DNA of 64,000 nt from Gelidibacter pelagius (lineage in GTDB: Bacteria; Bacteroidota; Bacteroidia; Flavobacteriales; Flavobacteriaceae): assembly GCF_017581925.1 (NCBI RefSeq), contig NZ_JAGEVG010000013.1, forward strand, positions 62,001 to 126,000, given 5' to 3'. Shown here piece by piece: positions 25,219-33,696 of the stretch; the first letter of the stretch is position 1, and every line of letters begins with the position of its first letter. The notes below the pieces were generated by a model. That model did not search any database. It saw only the letters and a program-made list of their open reading frames with translations, and was not told the DNA's origin. Made by a program: the position numbers and the translations under genes.

Positions 25219-25368
25219 CTATTTCTTTAATTTTTTCATTGATTTTTCATTTTTATCTTGAACTAACTTGTAGATCAGATAACCAAACTGGAGTCCTACC
25301 AAGATAATTTGTGCTTTCCTGTTCCGAAATATTGTCGATGCTGCTCCTAATAGTAATGTGGGTTTCAT
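25219..25368 (-). CDS. Small membrane protein, function unknown
   Basis: A 49-residue ORF: MKPTLLLGAASTIFRNRKAQ, then a hydrophobic helix (about 20-37, QIILVGLQFGYLIYKLV) and a Lys-rich tail. The layout (one helix plus basic tail) is common for short flavobacterial membrane proteins. It is 56 bp downstream of the VOC gene on the same strand. Support is limited to composition and placement. Confidence 0.45.
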   Translation of the reverse strand: MKPTLLLGAASTIFRNRKAQIILVGLQFGYLIYKLVQDKNEKSMKKLKK

Positions 25369-25424
25369 GTGCGTGGTGTTTATGATTAAATTTTAGTGTG
25401 TTATACGATTTTATGATCTTGACT

Positions 25425-25823
25425 TTAGTGATCACAGTTGACCATCCAATTAATTCCGAATTTGTCTGTGCATCTCCCAAAATGGCCCCATGCTCTTTCT
25501 CTGAAATTATGATGGGTTTTTCCATTTTCAGACAAAGTATCAAACACATATTTTGCTTTTTCTAAATCGGTGAAATCTACGCTCATGTGAATTTGATTGC
25601 CGTGATTTATAGGTGTATCGGGTGCGGCATCATAGGCCATAAAGTTGACGCCTTTTCCTTTCAATTCAGCATGTTGCAGCTTTTGTCGATAGGAGGAGGG
25701 GACATCTATTTTCTTGTCTTCGTAGGTCTGACGGTTTTGAATCTTAGCATCAAAAAGTTCAGAATAAAAACTGAGCGCTTCTTGACAGTTGCCATTGAAG
25801 GCGAGATAAGCTTGTACATTCAT
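25425..25823 (-). CDS. VOC-fold protein of the PhnB/glyoxalase-like group
   Basis: A 132-residue single-domain vicinal-oxygen-chelate protein. It starts MNVQAYLAFNGNCQEALSFY, typical of PhnB-like proteins, and has FDAKI, the central NHGNQIHMSVDF and the end motif WGHFGRCTDKFGINWMV. Metal ligands are likely partly missing, as in many PhnB-type members. The substrate is unknown. It stands beside small stress genes. Confidence 0.87.
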   Translation of the reverse strand: MNVQAYLAFNGNCQEALSFYSELFDAKIQNRQTYEDKKIDVPSSYRQKLQHAELKGKGVNFMAYDAAPDTPINHGNQIHMSVDFTDLEKAKYVFDTLSENGKTHHNFRERAWGHFGRCTDKFGINWMVNCDH

Positions 25824-26174
25824 AGTTTTAAAGTTTTATCTAATATAACAACTCAACCAGCGTTGGATTGCCCCAGAACCATTAACCTTTAATCCATATA
25901 GAGATTCAGAATTCATACAAAGGTTTGATGGGTGATAATTATCTTCGAAGCAATTATCTTTTTAAATTATATTCTAACCTTACCTAATTATCCATTTATA
26001 ACTAGATGACTATAATTAGATGACCAACACTAACGTTTGTGGCTGAGCAATTTTTACTTTCAGAGCAAACCGTCAACTATATGGCCGCATTATATGTATA
26101 AAGAAATGTCTTTTCTATAGAATTGGCAATTTGCCATAAAGTAATCTGTGATAATGAAATTAATTTTCGATCTT
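25824..26174. other. Gap with one short direct repeat
   Basis: AT-rich spacer between two minus-strand genes. An 8-bp direct repeat TAGATGAC occurs at 26003-26010 and 26017-26024 (14-bp period), which could be a dimer-binding site or chance. No gene was recognised. Confidence 0.35.
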
Positions 26175-26519
26175 TTAGCCCTTAGTGTCAGGTGGCAACA
26201 TAAAATCATCTTTAACATTGTCCTCTGGAATCAGATTCATAAAGCTATGGATCGAGTTGTCAGCATTTGCTCCGTAGCTTGCTAATAGTGTTCCTTTACT
26301 GCCGTCCATTGTCTCAATTACATATAATAGGGACATGTCTGACGGGTTGCTCATACCTTCATAACGGTGCTCTTTTAAAATAGTGACATCCCGGGGATCA
26401 TATTTGTTCTTTGATGTTAAATTTTGCAATTGATCTTCAACTATTTGAAACTGATCAGTAAAGCCAGCGGCTTCATAACGCCGAATATAGTCCAATTCGT
26501 TTTTGCTGTTTTCTTTCAT
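26175..26519 (-). CDS. Small conserved protein of the flavobacterial 'PRPP synthetase-like' type
   Basis: A 114-residue protein. It shares with the product of 50255-50602 the layout YxxxGFTDQF near the N-terminus, then HRYEGMSNPSDMSLLYVIE and a Gly-containing strand before an acidic end. Proteins with this pattern are often labelled phosphoribosylpyrophosphate synthetase in flavobacterial genomes, but nothing catalytic of that enzyme is present. Function unknown; a stress role is guessed from neighbours. Confidence 0.7.
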   Translation of the reverse strand: MKENSKNELDYIRRYEAAGFTDQFQIVEDQLQNLTSKNKYDPRDVTILKEHRYEGMSNPSDMSLLYVIETMDGSKGTLLASYGANADNSIHSFMNLIPEDNVKDDFMLPPDTKG

Positions 26520-26841
26520 AATCGTATGTAATATTCATTTATAATTATACAATCATAAAGATCTAAGCTTAATAGCGGATAGACTATCACATATGAATTA
26601 ATCTTTAATCTAATTGATTTAAAATATGAGATGTAAACGGCAAGGCCATTTTCTACTTTTTATTTATATAAAATAACCAATACTAAAATTGAACACTATT
26701 TATCAGAGTGTTCTGGAAATTTCAGTCATTTTAATCTGAGTTTAAAAAACGACTCGGATAGTGTTAATGTTTTATTTTATAAGAGTCATTCTATTGTTTA
26801 TTCATTTCTAACTTTAGTAAATAATTTATAATTCTTTTAGT
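26520..26841. other. Divergent promoter region, nothing specific seen
   Basis: About 320 bp of AT-rich DNA between divergent genes (26175-26519 minus, 26842-27249 plus). It should hold both promoters. No hairpin, palindrome or small gene could be supported. Confidence 0.4.
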
Positions 26842-27249
26842 ATGAGCACAGATAGAGATAAAGAAAAGCAGAATCGAGATTTTGATGAAGAGCGACAAAA
26901 TCAAGGTCAAAAACAAGATGGGCAAGGATCGGATCAAGACAAAAATCAAAAGATTTCAGGAAATCCAGAACGTCTTAAGGATAGTGATCACCGTATGGAT
27001 CGACGTACAAATGAAGTTCAAGGGGAAGTTGATTATGGAGAAAATCGACACCAACCAAATGAGGAAGCAGACCGTCAGGTTGAGAGCCGCTGGAAGGATA
27101 TTGAAAGTGATTATAGAAAACGCTATCCCAAAATCACCGATGAGGATGTCAATTATAAGTCAGATGACTTTAATGGTATGACCAGACGTATTGCAAACCG
27201 TACCAATAGAACTCCTGAGGAAGTACATAAAGAGATTGAAAATTGGTAG
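26842..27249 (+). CDS. CsbD-like stress protein with long hydrophilic N-terminal part (paralogue 3)
   Basis: A 135-residue protein. Residues 1-75 are disordered and very rich in Gln, Asp, Lys, Arg and Glu. Residues 80-135 are a CsbD-like domain (ESRWKDIESDYRKRYPKITD, then YKSDDFNGM, RIANRTNRTPEEV and a terminal EIENW) that is close to the 24792-25043 protein. The paralogue cluster probably arose by local duplication. Confidence 0.78.
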   Translation: MSTDRDKEKQNRDFDEERQNQGQKQDGQGSDQDKNQKISGNPERLKDSDHRMDRRTNEVQGEVDYGENRHQPNEEADRQVESRWKDIESDYRKRYPKITDEDVNYKSDDFNGMTRRIANRTNRTPEEVHKEIENW

Positions 27250-27271
27250 AATAATTCAAGTATTTATTCTA
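27247..27271. terminator. Weak hairpin between convergent genes
   Basis: TAGAATAA (27247-27254) pairs with TTATTCTA (27264-27271) around a 9-nt loop. It includes the stop of the CsbD-like gene and lies just past the stop of the minus-strand gene at 27275. AT-rich and short, so only a possible terminator. Confidence 0.3.
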
Positions 27272-27274
27272 AGG

Positions 27275-28282
27275 TTATTGCTGGTCAACTAATACTAATT
27301 CCACATAAATTGGAAAATGGTCAGAACCTATTTTTGATAGACGTTCCAGTTTTTTTAATTGAAATTCTTTAGTTACAAGTACGTGGTCCAGTGGCCACCT
27401 CATAAGAAAATTATTTGCATTAAAACTATTATAAAAACCTCTGCCAACCCTAAGGTCATAAAGACTGTTTTTTGTTCCTGTTAATTCATCAACATACGAC
27501 CAAACAACGTCATTCAGATCTCCAGCTACAAGGGTTGGGAATTCTTTGTCCACAATTTTCTTTCCTAACTTTTTTAGAGCATTTTCTTGCTGGCCAGCAT
27601 TGTCCGGTAAGTCTTGAAAGCGTGTCGGAGGAACAGGATGGATGGCATGAAAACTAAAGGTTTTGCCGTCTTCAAAAGTAATGATGCTTTCAAAAGAAGG
27701 CACTTTGTCATTCGTTAAATAATCGACTTCTATTTTTCTTAACGGAAACTTGCTATATAAAACCATCCCATAAGTGACTTCGTTAATGGTTTGATGGGAA
27801 AAAGGATAATCTTTTGTGAGAATTGCAAGTTCATCATTCCACCAGGAATCCACCTCCATTGCCAAAACCAGATCAGGCTTTTTTAATGCAATTAATTCGA
27901 TGAGTTGCGGTGCTTTTCGATTGGACATTTTAACATTGGTCAATAAAAGACTGAATTGGTTATCCCTGCTTTTCAAATGTTGTGCTGTTGGAACTTCGAC
28001 AGGAACAAGTGTGGTATAATTGATTAGAAAATAACTATGAATAGTAATTCCTATTAACAATCCGACAATTAAGAGATTATTGAACAATTTCCATTTTCGT
28101 TTTATAATTATGAGCAATATTAGGACGATAAGAGACAAAATAAATAATTGAATTCTTGGAAAATCAAGCATTTTTAAATATCGATTTTCCGAATTTCTGA
28201 AAAGAGAAAGAATGGACGCTATGGAAAGAATAACTGCAACCAGTTGAAGAATTATGGATAAGATTTTCTTTATTTTTTCCAT
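27275..28282 (-). CDS. Membrane-anchored endonuclease/exonuclease/phosphatase-family protein
   Basis: A 335-residue protein. ATG 28282 (MEKIKKILSI) is preferred to the TTG at 28300. Three membrane helices (about 6-26, 43-60, 68-87) anchor a C-terminal EEP domain (about 110-335) with LLLTNVKMSNRKAP, Glu in LVLAMEVDSWW, HAIHPVPP, LVAGDLNDV and SDHFPI. The domain probably faces the periplasm. Such proteins may cut nucleic acid or phosphoesters; the substrate is unknown. A DNase X/YafD-like secreted nuclease is one option. Confidence 0.88.
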   Translation of the reverse strand: MEKIKKILSIILQLVAVILSIASILSLFRNSENRYLKMLDFPRIQLFILSLIVLILLIIIKRKWKLFNNLLIVGLLIGITIHSYFLINYTTLVPVEVPTAQHLKSRDNQFSLLLTNVKMSNRKAPQLIELIALKKPDLVLAMEVDSWWNDELAILTKDYPFSHQTINEVTYGMVLYSKFPLRKIEVDYLTNDKVPSFESIITFEDGKTFSFHAIHPVPPTRFQDLPDNAGQQENALKKLGKKIVDKEFPTLVAGDLNDVVWSYVDELTGTKNSLYDLRVGRGFYNSFNANNFLMRWPLDHVLVTKEFQLKKLERLSKIGSDHFPIYVELVLVDQQ

Positions 28283-28660
28283 TAGCTTTGCATCATACAA
28301 TTTATGATAATGACGCCAATTTTTATTGCCATATGTTATTTATTTCCAATTTCTAGTCAGCCGTAAAAGCATAAGGTTTTGATTGACTACCATTTAATTA
28401 CGGTTAGATTGTAAAAAATACAACTTATATAAAGAACTTTAGACTAATATTTTCAATTATTGTGGTTTATTTAATTGTTTTGGTGGTCATTCTGGTGTTT
28501 AAATTCATTTTTTACAAGAATATTTTAAGATTGTATAATAATTAACGAGAGCTCTTGAAACGCCATTGGTCATTTCGAATAATGGATTGGTTATGCGCCA
28601 AATATTCATTAAAAACAGAATAATTTCCCTGAATTTATCGTAAATTACATATCCAATTTT
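28283..28660. other. Divergent spacer, no supported gene
   Basis: About 380 bp between divergent genes. A short hydrophobic frame near 28460-28545 has no ATG and is not called. No repeats or palindromes stand out. Confidence 0.4.
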
Positions 28661-30127
28661 ATGGTCATGAGAGTTCCTGTAATACGAAAAGAATTAAAAT
28701 TTCTTCCAGATTCGAGCAGGGTTATCGCCCGATATTTTATGAATGGTGAAAGTGCAACAAAGGAAATGCTTGCACGAGTATTTAGTTTGAATGAAAGTGA
28801 AGTTTACACTGCTTTAATACAAACATTAAATCAATTTGCCGCCCGACATCGCAATATTACCAAGCTATTCAATAGGCATTGCGATAATATAAGAGGCATC
28901 ATAGAGCAAATGCAAATCAATTTTGATGATATTTCCACTGAGCGAAAAATGCTTATTGGTTCTTATCTTACTCTGGAATACTCTTTAGAATCTACAGCCT
29001 TTTTCAATCCATCGATAATCCCCGATATAGATCAAACCTATTTGGAGGAAGGTGAAATGCGGGTTATTATTTCATTCAGGGCTACTGGTGAAGGACATAT
29101 CTCATCCATTGTATTCCGAAGAGCGATTCTTGACAGGAATAATGACATGCACTTGATGAAAATTGGAAATTCGATGGATACAGCGGAGGTCTCCCATAAA
29201 AAATTGTACCACAAAGGACGGTTTGTGAAAAAAATGAAGGAGATGGAAATTCCCGATAAATATTCAAAGGTCATTGTAGGAAATCTGCCTGACCATTTTG
29301 AATATTTCACTTTAAAAAATTCAGTAAACAATATCTTAAAGGATTTAGATATTAGTATTGATAAAAGAATAGCTCTCGAAGAAATCACATGGCTTGTAGA
29401 TTCTTACTATGATATACAATTTGAGCGTGATTCCGATCTCAGTGAACGTGTCATTTATCCAATTTCAGAATCGGAAAGCGGTGGGATAGAAGACGCACGT
29501 TTTGTTCGTTTCACTGATGATGATGGAAGCGTGACGTATTTTGCGACCTATACAGCCTATAATGGCCACACGATATTGCCTAAGTTTCTTTCTACTGAAG
29601 ACTTCTATAAATTCCGGATCATGCCTTTCCATGGAAAAGGAGCTATGGGTAAAAATCTGGCACTTTTCCCTAAAAGGATAAAGGGTAAATATGCCATGCT
29701 TTCCCGGTTGGACGGCATTAATAATTATGTCATGTTTTCGGATAGAAATACACTTTGGACGGATCCTATTCTCCTTCAAAAACCAAGATATCCCTGGGAG
29801 TTTTCTAAGATTGGAAATTGCGGATCTCCGATTTGGACCGAAGAAGGTTGGTTAATTATCACCCATGGGGTAGGACCAATGCGTCGGTATTGTATTGGGG
29901 CATCTTTATTCGATTTGGATGATCCGACCAAAGAAATTGGCCGGCTCAAAGAACCGTTGCTTATGCCATTGGAAGCCGAAAGAGAAGGCTATGTGCCAAA
30001 TGTAGTGTATTCCTGTGGATCAGTTATTCACAATAATAACTTGATTTTGCCTTATGCGGTTTCTGATTATTCTACGACCTATGCCGTAGTGGAAATGGCG
30101 GCTCTATTTGCTGCTTTGAAAAAATAA
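28661..30127 (+). CDS. GH130-family beta-mannoside phosphorylase-like protein, long form
   Basis: A 488-residue protein: a helical N-terminal extension (about 1-125) and a five-bladed GH130 domain (about 135-480). GH130 landmarks are GGIEDARFVRF (the ED-x-R catalytic block), ATYTAYNGH, KIGNCGSPIWTEEGWLIITHGVG and YVPNVVYSCGS. GH130 enzymes mostly split beta-mannosides with phosphate to give mannose-1-phosphate. The long form resembles the group containing 1,2-beta-oligomannan phosphorylases, but subgroup and linkage cannot be fixed by eye. It converges on a GT4 gene and is followed ~9 kb later by a second GH130 gene. Confidence 0.85.
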   Translation: MVMRVPVIRKELKFLPDSSRVIARYFMNGESATKEMLARVFSLNESEVYTALIQTLNQFAARHRNITKLFNRHCDNIRGIIEQMQINFDDISTERKMLIGSYLTLEYSLESTAFFNPSIIPDIDQTYLEEGEMRVIISFRATGEGHISSIVFRRAILDRNNDMHLMKIGNSMDTAEVSHKKLYHKGRFVKKMKEMEIPDKYSKVIVGNLPDHFEYFTLKNSVNNILKDLDISIDKRIALEEITWLVDSYYDIQFERDSDLSERVIYPISESESGGIEDARFVRFTDDDGSVTYFATYTAYNGHTILPKFLSTEDFYKFRIMPFHGKGAMGKNLALFPKRIKGKYAMLSRLDGINNYVMFSDRNTLWTDPILLQKPRYPWEFSKIGNCGSPIWTEEGWLIITHGVGPMRRYCIGASLFDLDDPTKEIGRLKEPLLMPLEAEREGYVPNVVYSCGSVIHNNNLILPYAVSDYSTTYAVVEMAALFAALKK

Positions 30128-30146
30128 GCGATTATTTTAAGATAAT

Positions 30147-32396
30147 TTATAAGGCGTTGGAGCTTTTTAATTCCTGACCGTGATAGGATTCCTCGTAGGC
30201 TTTAAGGACCGTAAGATGGGAAATAAGATAGGCCAATGAACTTTCGGCGCCCTGATTACGGTTGACCCCATAATCTTCAAAACCATCACAACAGCCTTTA
30301 GTCTCAAAATCATAAAGGCTCATACGCAAGTCATTTTCGCCTAAAAACCACATGAAAGAGGTGAAAAGTTTCTCTAAATACCCTCTTTCACCCGTTAAGA
30401 CAAAGGCCTGGTGATACATGAGCACCATGGCCATAGCATCAATAGGTTGTTGGGCATAGATGGAACGTTCTTTGTCTTTTACAAACCACTGTCTGTTCCC
30501 AATTACCGAGAGGTAACCATCTTTGAGTGTGTGCGAGGTAAGGAAACGCATGGCTTCAAACGCAATATCCTTAATTTTTTTGTTTTCTAATACCTTCGAC
30601 GCATGGAGCAATGAAAGAGGCAAAATTCCGTTATCATAAGCCAAGAGAGACTCAAACCAGTTCCAATTTTCCGATTGATTTTGTTCAAAATGCACGACAA
30701 GAGCGTCCGTCATTCGCAGAAGACACATTTTCATCTCATCATCAGACGGATTTGTTTTAAGATAATAACAAATGCCAATAATTGTATTTGCGTTGCCTCG
30801 GATGGATTTGAGCTTTTCAAAATTGGGTGACGCATTGAAGAAAACCAATTGTGCAGTTTGATAATACGCGTCGTTTGGAGCGTGGCGCATGAGATAACCC
30901 AATACCCATATGGTTCTTCCAAAGGAATCTTCAGAACCTACGTCATCCAAGAAGTTCCGATTGAAACTCAAGAAATTACGAAAGGTGCCGTCGGTGTTTT
31001 GCATATAGTGGATATAACTCATATACACAGGCATTAACTCTAATGCCAAGGCGCTTTTTTTCTGCTTATACGCCATGCAAACCATAAGAAGGGCGCGTGA
31101 ATTATCGTCAAGGCAGTAGCCTTCTTTCAGATTTGGAATTCCGAATTTTGCATGTTGAATGATCCCCGTGTCGTCCGTTAATCTTTTAATATGTACCAGA
31201 GAAAATGGAGGCAGAAGTAAGAGATCAATATCAGTTTCTTTTTTTGGTTGTCGTTTTGCTGGCTCTGATGCTAAATGTTCTGCAAGCTCCAAGTAGCGTT
31301 CACCAATTTTGGGCCATATAATGTCCTGACCGTATGCCACAGCTTTTTTCTGAATTGTTTTTAACTCTTCGGGAGTTTCTAACAGTTCATTCAAAACCTT
31401 TGCCAATCCATTTTCATCTTTAAAATCAAATAAGCGTCCTCTATTCTGTTTAAGTAGTTCGGCGGCATGCCAATATGGGGTAGATACCACAGCACAGCCA
31501 GAACCCATGGCGTAGGTCAAGGTGCCACTGGTTATTTGAGCTTCGTTGATATAAGGAGTAATATAAATATCGCAAGCTGCCAGATATTTGAACAGCTCTT
31601 TTTCTTCAACAAACTCGTTGAGCAGATTGACATGGTCGCCAAGTTTTAGTGTTTTGATGAGTAATTGCAGATAGCTACGGTACTCTTCACCCGCACTTCG
31701 AAGCACGTTCGGATGTGTTTTTCCCAAAACGATATAATAAACTTCAGGGTGTTTTTCAATGATTTGAGGCAATGCTTTTATAACGGTTTCAATGCCTTTG
31801 TTCCGACCAACGAAACCAAAGGTCAACAGCAGTTTTTTATTGGTCAATTTTAATTCGGCCCGCGACGTTTCTTTGTCAAATTTAATATCGGGAACGCCAT
31901 GCTCTATTCTGACGATTTTTTCTGAAGGCACATCGTAAATATCTTTAAGAAATTGAATTGCCTTATGGCTCATAACGACCAATTTGTCGGACATTTTGCA
32001 GATTTGCTGTAAAATGGCCTTTTCTGTATAGGAGGGGTTTTTAAGTATGGTATGCAAGGTTGAAAATAATGGTATATGCAACCGATGCAAAAGAGGTAAA
32101 ATATAGACGCCGCTCTGGCCACCATAAATACCAAATTCATGTTCAAGAATACATACATCTGCACCACTTCGATTAATAAAATCGGCAGCCGCTAAATAAT
32201 CGGTTTGATGCTCCTGATGGATCGTCAGTTTTACCTCAGGAGGAAACGCATAGGTTTCATGGTTATCGTTCATGGCTATAATGATGATTTCATTTTCGTC
32301 ATCACCATTGTTTTTTATGGCGTGCGCAAGGCTGTGCGTAAATGTACCTATTCCGCATTGTCGTGGTGGATATGTCGCTACAAAAGCAATTTTCAT
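30147..32396 (-). CDS. GT4 glycosyltransferase with C-terminal helical (alpha/alpha-barrel-like) domain
   Basis: A 749-residue two-part protein. Residues 1-375 are a GT-B glycosyltransferase of family GT4 (start MKIAFVATYPPRQCGIGTFT; LEHEFGIYGG; LLTFGFVGRNKGIETVI). The usual EX7E motif is altered: NEAQITSGTLTYAMGSG has the first Glu but Tyr near the second. Residues 395-749 are helical with repeated W/Y/H-rich turns (DDNSRALLMVCMAY, DSFGRTIWVLGYLMRH, QGAESSLAYLISH), like (alpha/alpha)6 glycosidases. It may build or trim a mannoside or glucoside. It lies apart (96 bp) from the GH100-like gene on the same strand. Confidence 0.85.
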   Translation of the reverse strand: MKIAFVATYPPRQCGIGTFTHSLAHAIKNNGDDENEIIIIAMNDNHETYAFPPEVKLTIHQEHQTDYLAAADFINRSGADVCILEHEFGIYGGQSGVYILPLLHRLHIPLFSTLHTILKNPSYTEKAILQQICKMSDKLVVMSHKAIQFLKDIYDVPSEKIVRIEHGVPDIKFDKETSRAELKLTNKKLLLTFGFVGRNKGIETVIKALPQIIEKHPEVYYIVLGKTHPNVLRSAGEEYRSYLQLLIKTLKLGDHVNLLNEFVEEKELFKYLAACDIYITPYINEAQITSGTLTYAMGSGCAVVSTPYWHAAELLKQNRGRLFDFKDENGLAKVLNELLETPEELKTIQKKAVAYGQDIIWPKIGERYLELAEHLASEPAKRQPKKETDIDLLLLPPFSLVHIKRLTDDTGIIQHAKFGIPNLKEGYCLDDNSRALLMVCMAYKQKKSALALELMPVYMSYIHYMQNTDGTFRNFLSFNRNFLDDVGSEDSFGRTIWVLGYLMRHAPNDAYYQTAQLVFFNASPNFEKLKSIRGNANTIIGICYYLKTNPSDDEMKMCLLRMTDALVVHFEQNQSENWNWFESLLAYDNGILPLSLLHASKVLENKKIKDIAFEAMRFLTSHTLKDGYLSVIGNRQWFVKDKERSIYAQQPIDAMAMVLMYHQAFVLTGERGYLEKLFTSFMWFLGENDLRMSLYDFETKGCCDGFEDYGVNRNQGAESSLAYLISHLTVLKAYEESYHGQELKSSNAL

Positions 32397-32492
32397 TTTT
32401 AAAGGGTTTTAAACTGTTTTCTATGATTCATTGTTACGGTGGTTAGTTAAAATTAAGAACGTGTTTCAAAAAGTTAAAATGTTGGTAGCCGT

Positions 32493-33689
32493 TTATAACA
32501 GATTTGGTTGCCGTTGGGAATTTAACCGTATCGTATCAAAAAAAGGCGTACTTCGTTCTTGCACACAGGCTGCCGCATATAGATAATTTGAGGCACTCCA
32601 GGTTTGCCAATCCTGGCCCATTGGCTCACCGGTTTGGGCTTTGTACCATTCGTTAAAACCGAATTCCAGCGATTTATTTCTACCTTTCTTGATGAGCTTG
32701 GTCAATGCTAAAAGTTTCTTTTCGGCCAGATCAAATTCTTTGGCAGCAACCAAGGCAGCAATATAAAACCCACTGATAAACGGCCATATCCCGCCATTAT
32801 GATAATCCCCAGGTCTATTAAACTCGTCATATCTTTGTAGCCAGTCGGGATCTTCGGGTAGGATAAAAGGAAAAAAATTAGGAGTCAGATCCAATACTAA
32901 ATTTTTCTTGCGATTCATGGCTTGGCACTCATTTTCTATCCATTTCACCATGGCTTGGGCTTTTTCCGTCGAAGCTAAACCGGATAAAATGGCGAGACTG
33001 TTTCCCAATAAATCAAACCGATCACTGCTATATACTTTATAAGACCATAATGCAAAATACGGTTGGTCATTAATGGCAAGTCCTTCATGTGGGCATTTAT
33101 GCGATGTATCTGAAGCATAGGTCAATTGCCCAATAGCATCTCCAAGATTTTTGGCCGGTCCTTCCTTTTTCAAAAATTTAAGACCACTGTAGGTGAGGGT
33201 GTTTACAAAAAGTCCGTACCCAAGTACCCATTGTTCATCGCGCCAATCGCTGGTAGGTTGTTGCGCTATCAAATAATGATTGGTGGGGCACTGGTAGGCC
33301 ATCCAGACAACTGCTTTTTCCACAGCAGCTTCCAAAAAATGAGGATCATCAAGTAGGGTTCTGAAAATACCAACCGCCATTAAAAAAAGAGGTGTGGTAT
33401 CACTTGAACCTAAATTACGCTTATCGTGAACAAGCGAAGGAATTTGTCCATGTTCCGACTGATTGTTTGCTAAGGTCAGAAGTACATTTTTTACACTCTG
33501 CAAAAGTTGCTTATTTCCTGTAGTTGCAATCCCTAAAGCGGATATCAGAAGATCTCTGGTATAGGGTTCCGGATACCCCCATCCCGCCGTGCGCGGTAAA
33601 TCGGCGACAGTGCCATGGGCGTTGTGCAAAAGCACGTCAGTGGCGGCCTTTTTTGCTGATTCGATTAATTTTTTGTCTTCGGGATTCAT
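32493..33689 (-). CDS. GH100-like (alpha/alpha)6 glycoside hydrolase
   Basis: A 398-residue soluble protein. GH100-like landmarks: YPEPYTRDLLISALG (candidate acid Asp), TSDWRDEQWVLGYG, YHNGGIWPFISGF, then FNEWYKAQTGEPMGQDWQTW and SASNYLYAA, which follows the invertase pattern of a Glu before TG and QTWS. Families GH100 and GH15/GH133 share this fold, so sucrose or another alpha-glucoside is possible. It starts 7 bp past the stop of the GT4 gene at 33697, in one minus-strand unit. Confidence 0.72.
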   Translation of the reverse strand: MNPEDKKLIESAKKAATDVLLHNAHGTVADLPRTAGWGYPEPYTRDLLISALGIATTGNKQLLQSVKNVLLTLANNQSEHGQIPSLVHDKRNLGSSDTTPLFLMAVGIFRTLLDDPHFLEAAVEKAVVWMAYQCPTNHYLIAQQPTSDWRDEQWVLGYGLFVNTLTYSGLKFLKKEGPAKNLGDAIGQLTYASDTSHKCPHEGLAINDQPYFALWSYKVYSSDRFDLLGNSLAILSGLASTEKAQAMVKWIENECQAMNRKKNLVLDLTPNFFPFILPEDPDWLQRYDEFNRPGDYHNGGIWPFISGFYIAALVAAKEFDLAEKKLLALTKLIKKGRNKSLEFGFNEWYKAQTGEPMGQDWQTWSASNYLYAAACVQERSTPFFDTIRLNSQRQPNLL

Positions 33690-33696
33690 TTAAAAC

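Noticed and set aside
25253-25549. Minus-strand ORF overlapping the VOC gene
   Set aside because: It overlaps the VOC gene in another frame and shows no protein-like pattern; the small gene at 25219-25368 explains part of the region better.
28460-28545. Short hydrophobic frame that could be a one-helix membrane peptide
   Set aside because: There is no ATG and only a GTG or ATT start is possible; the hydrophobic run follows from T-rich DNA.
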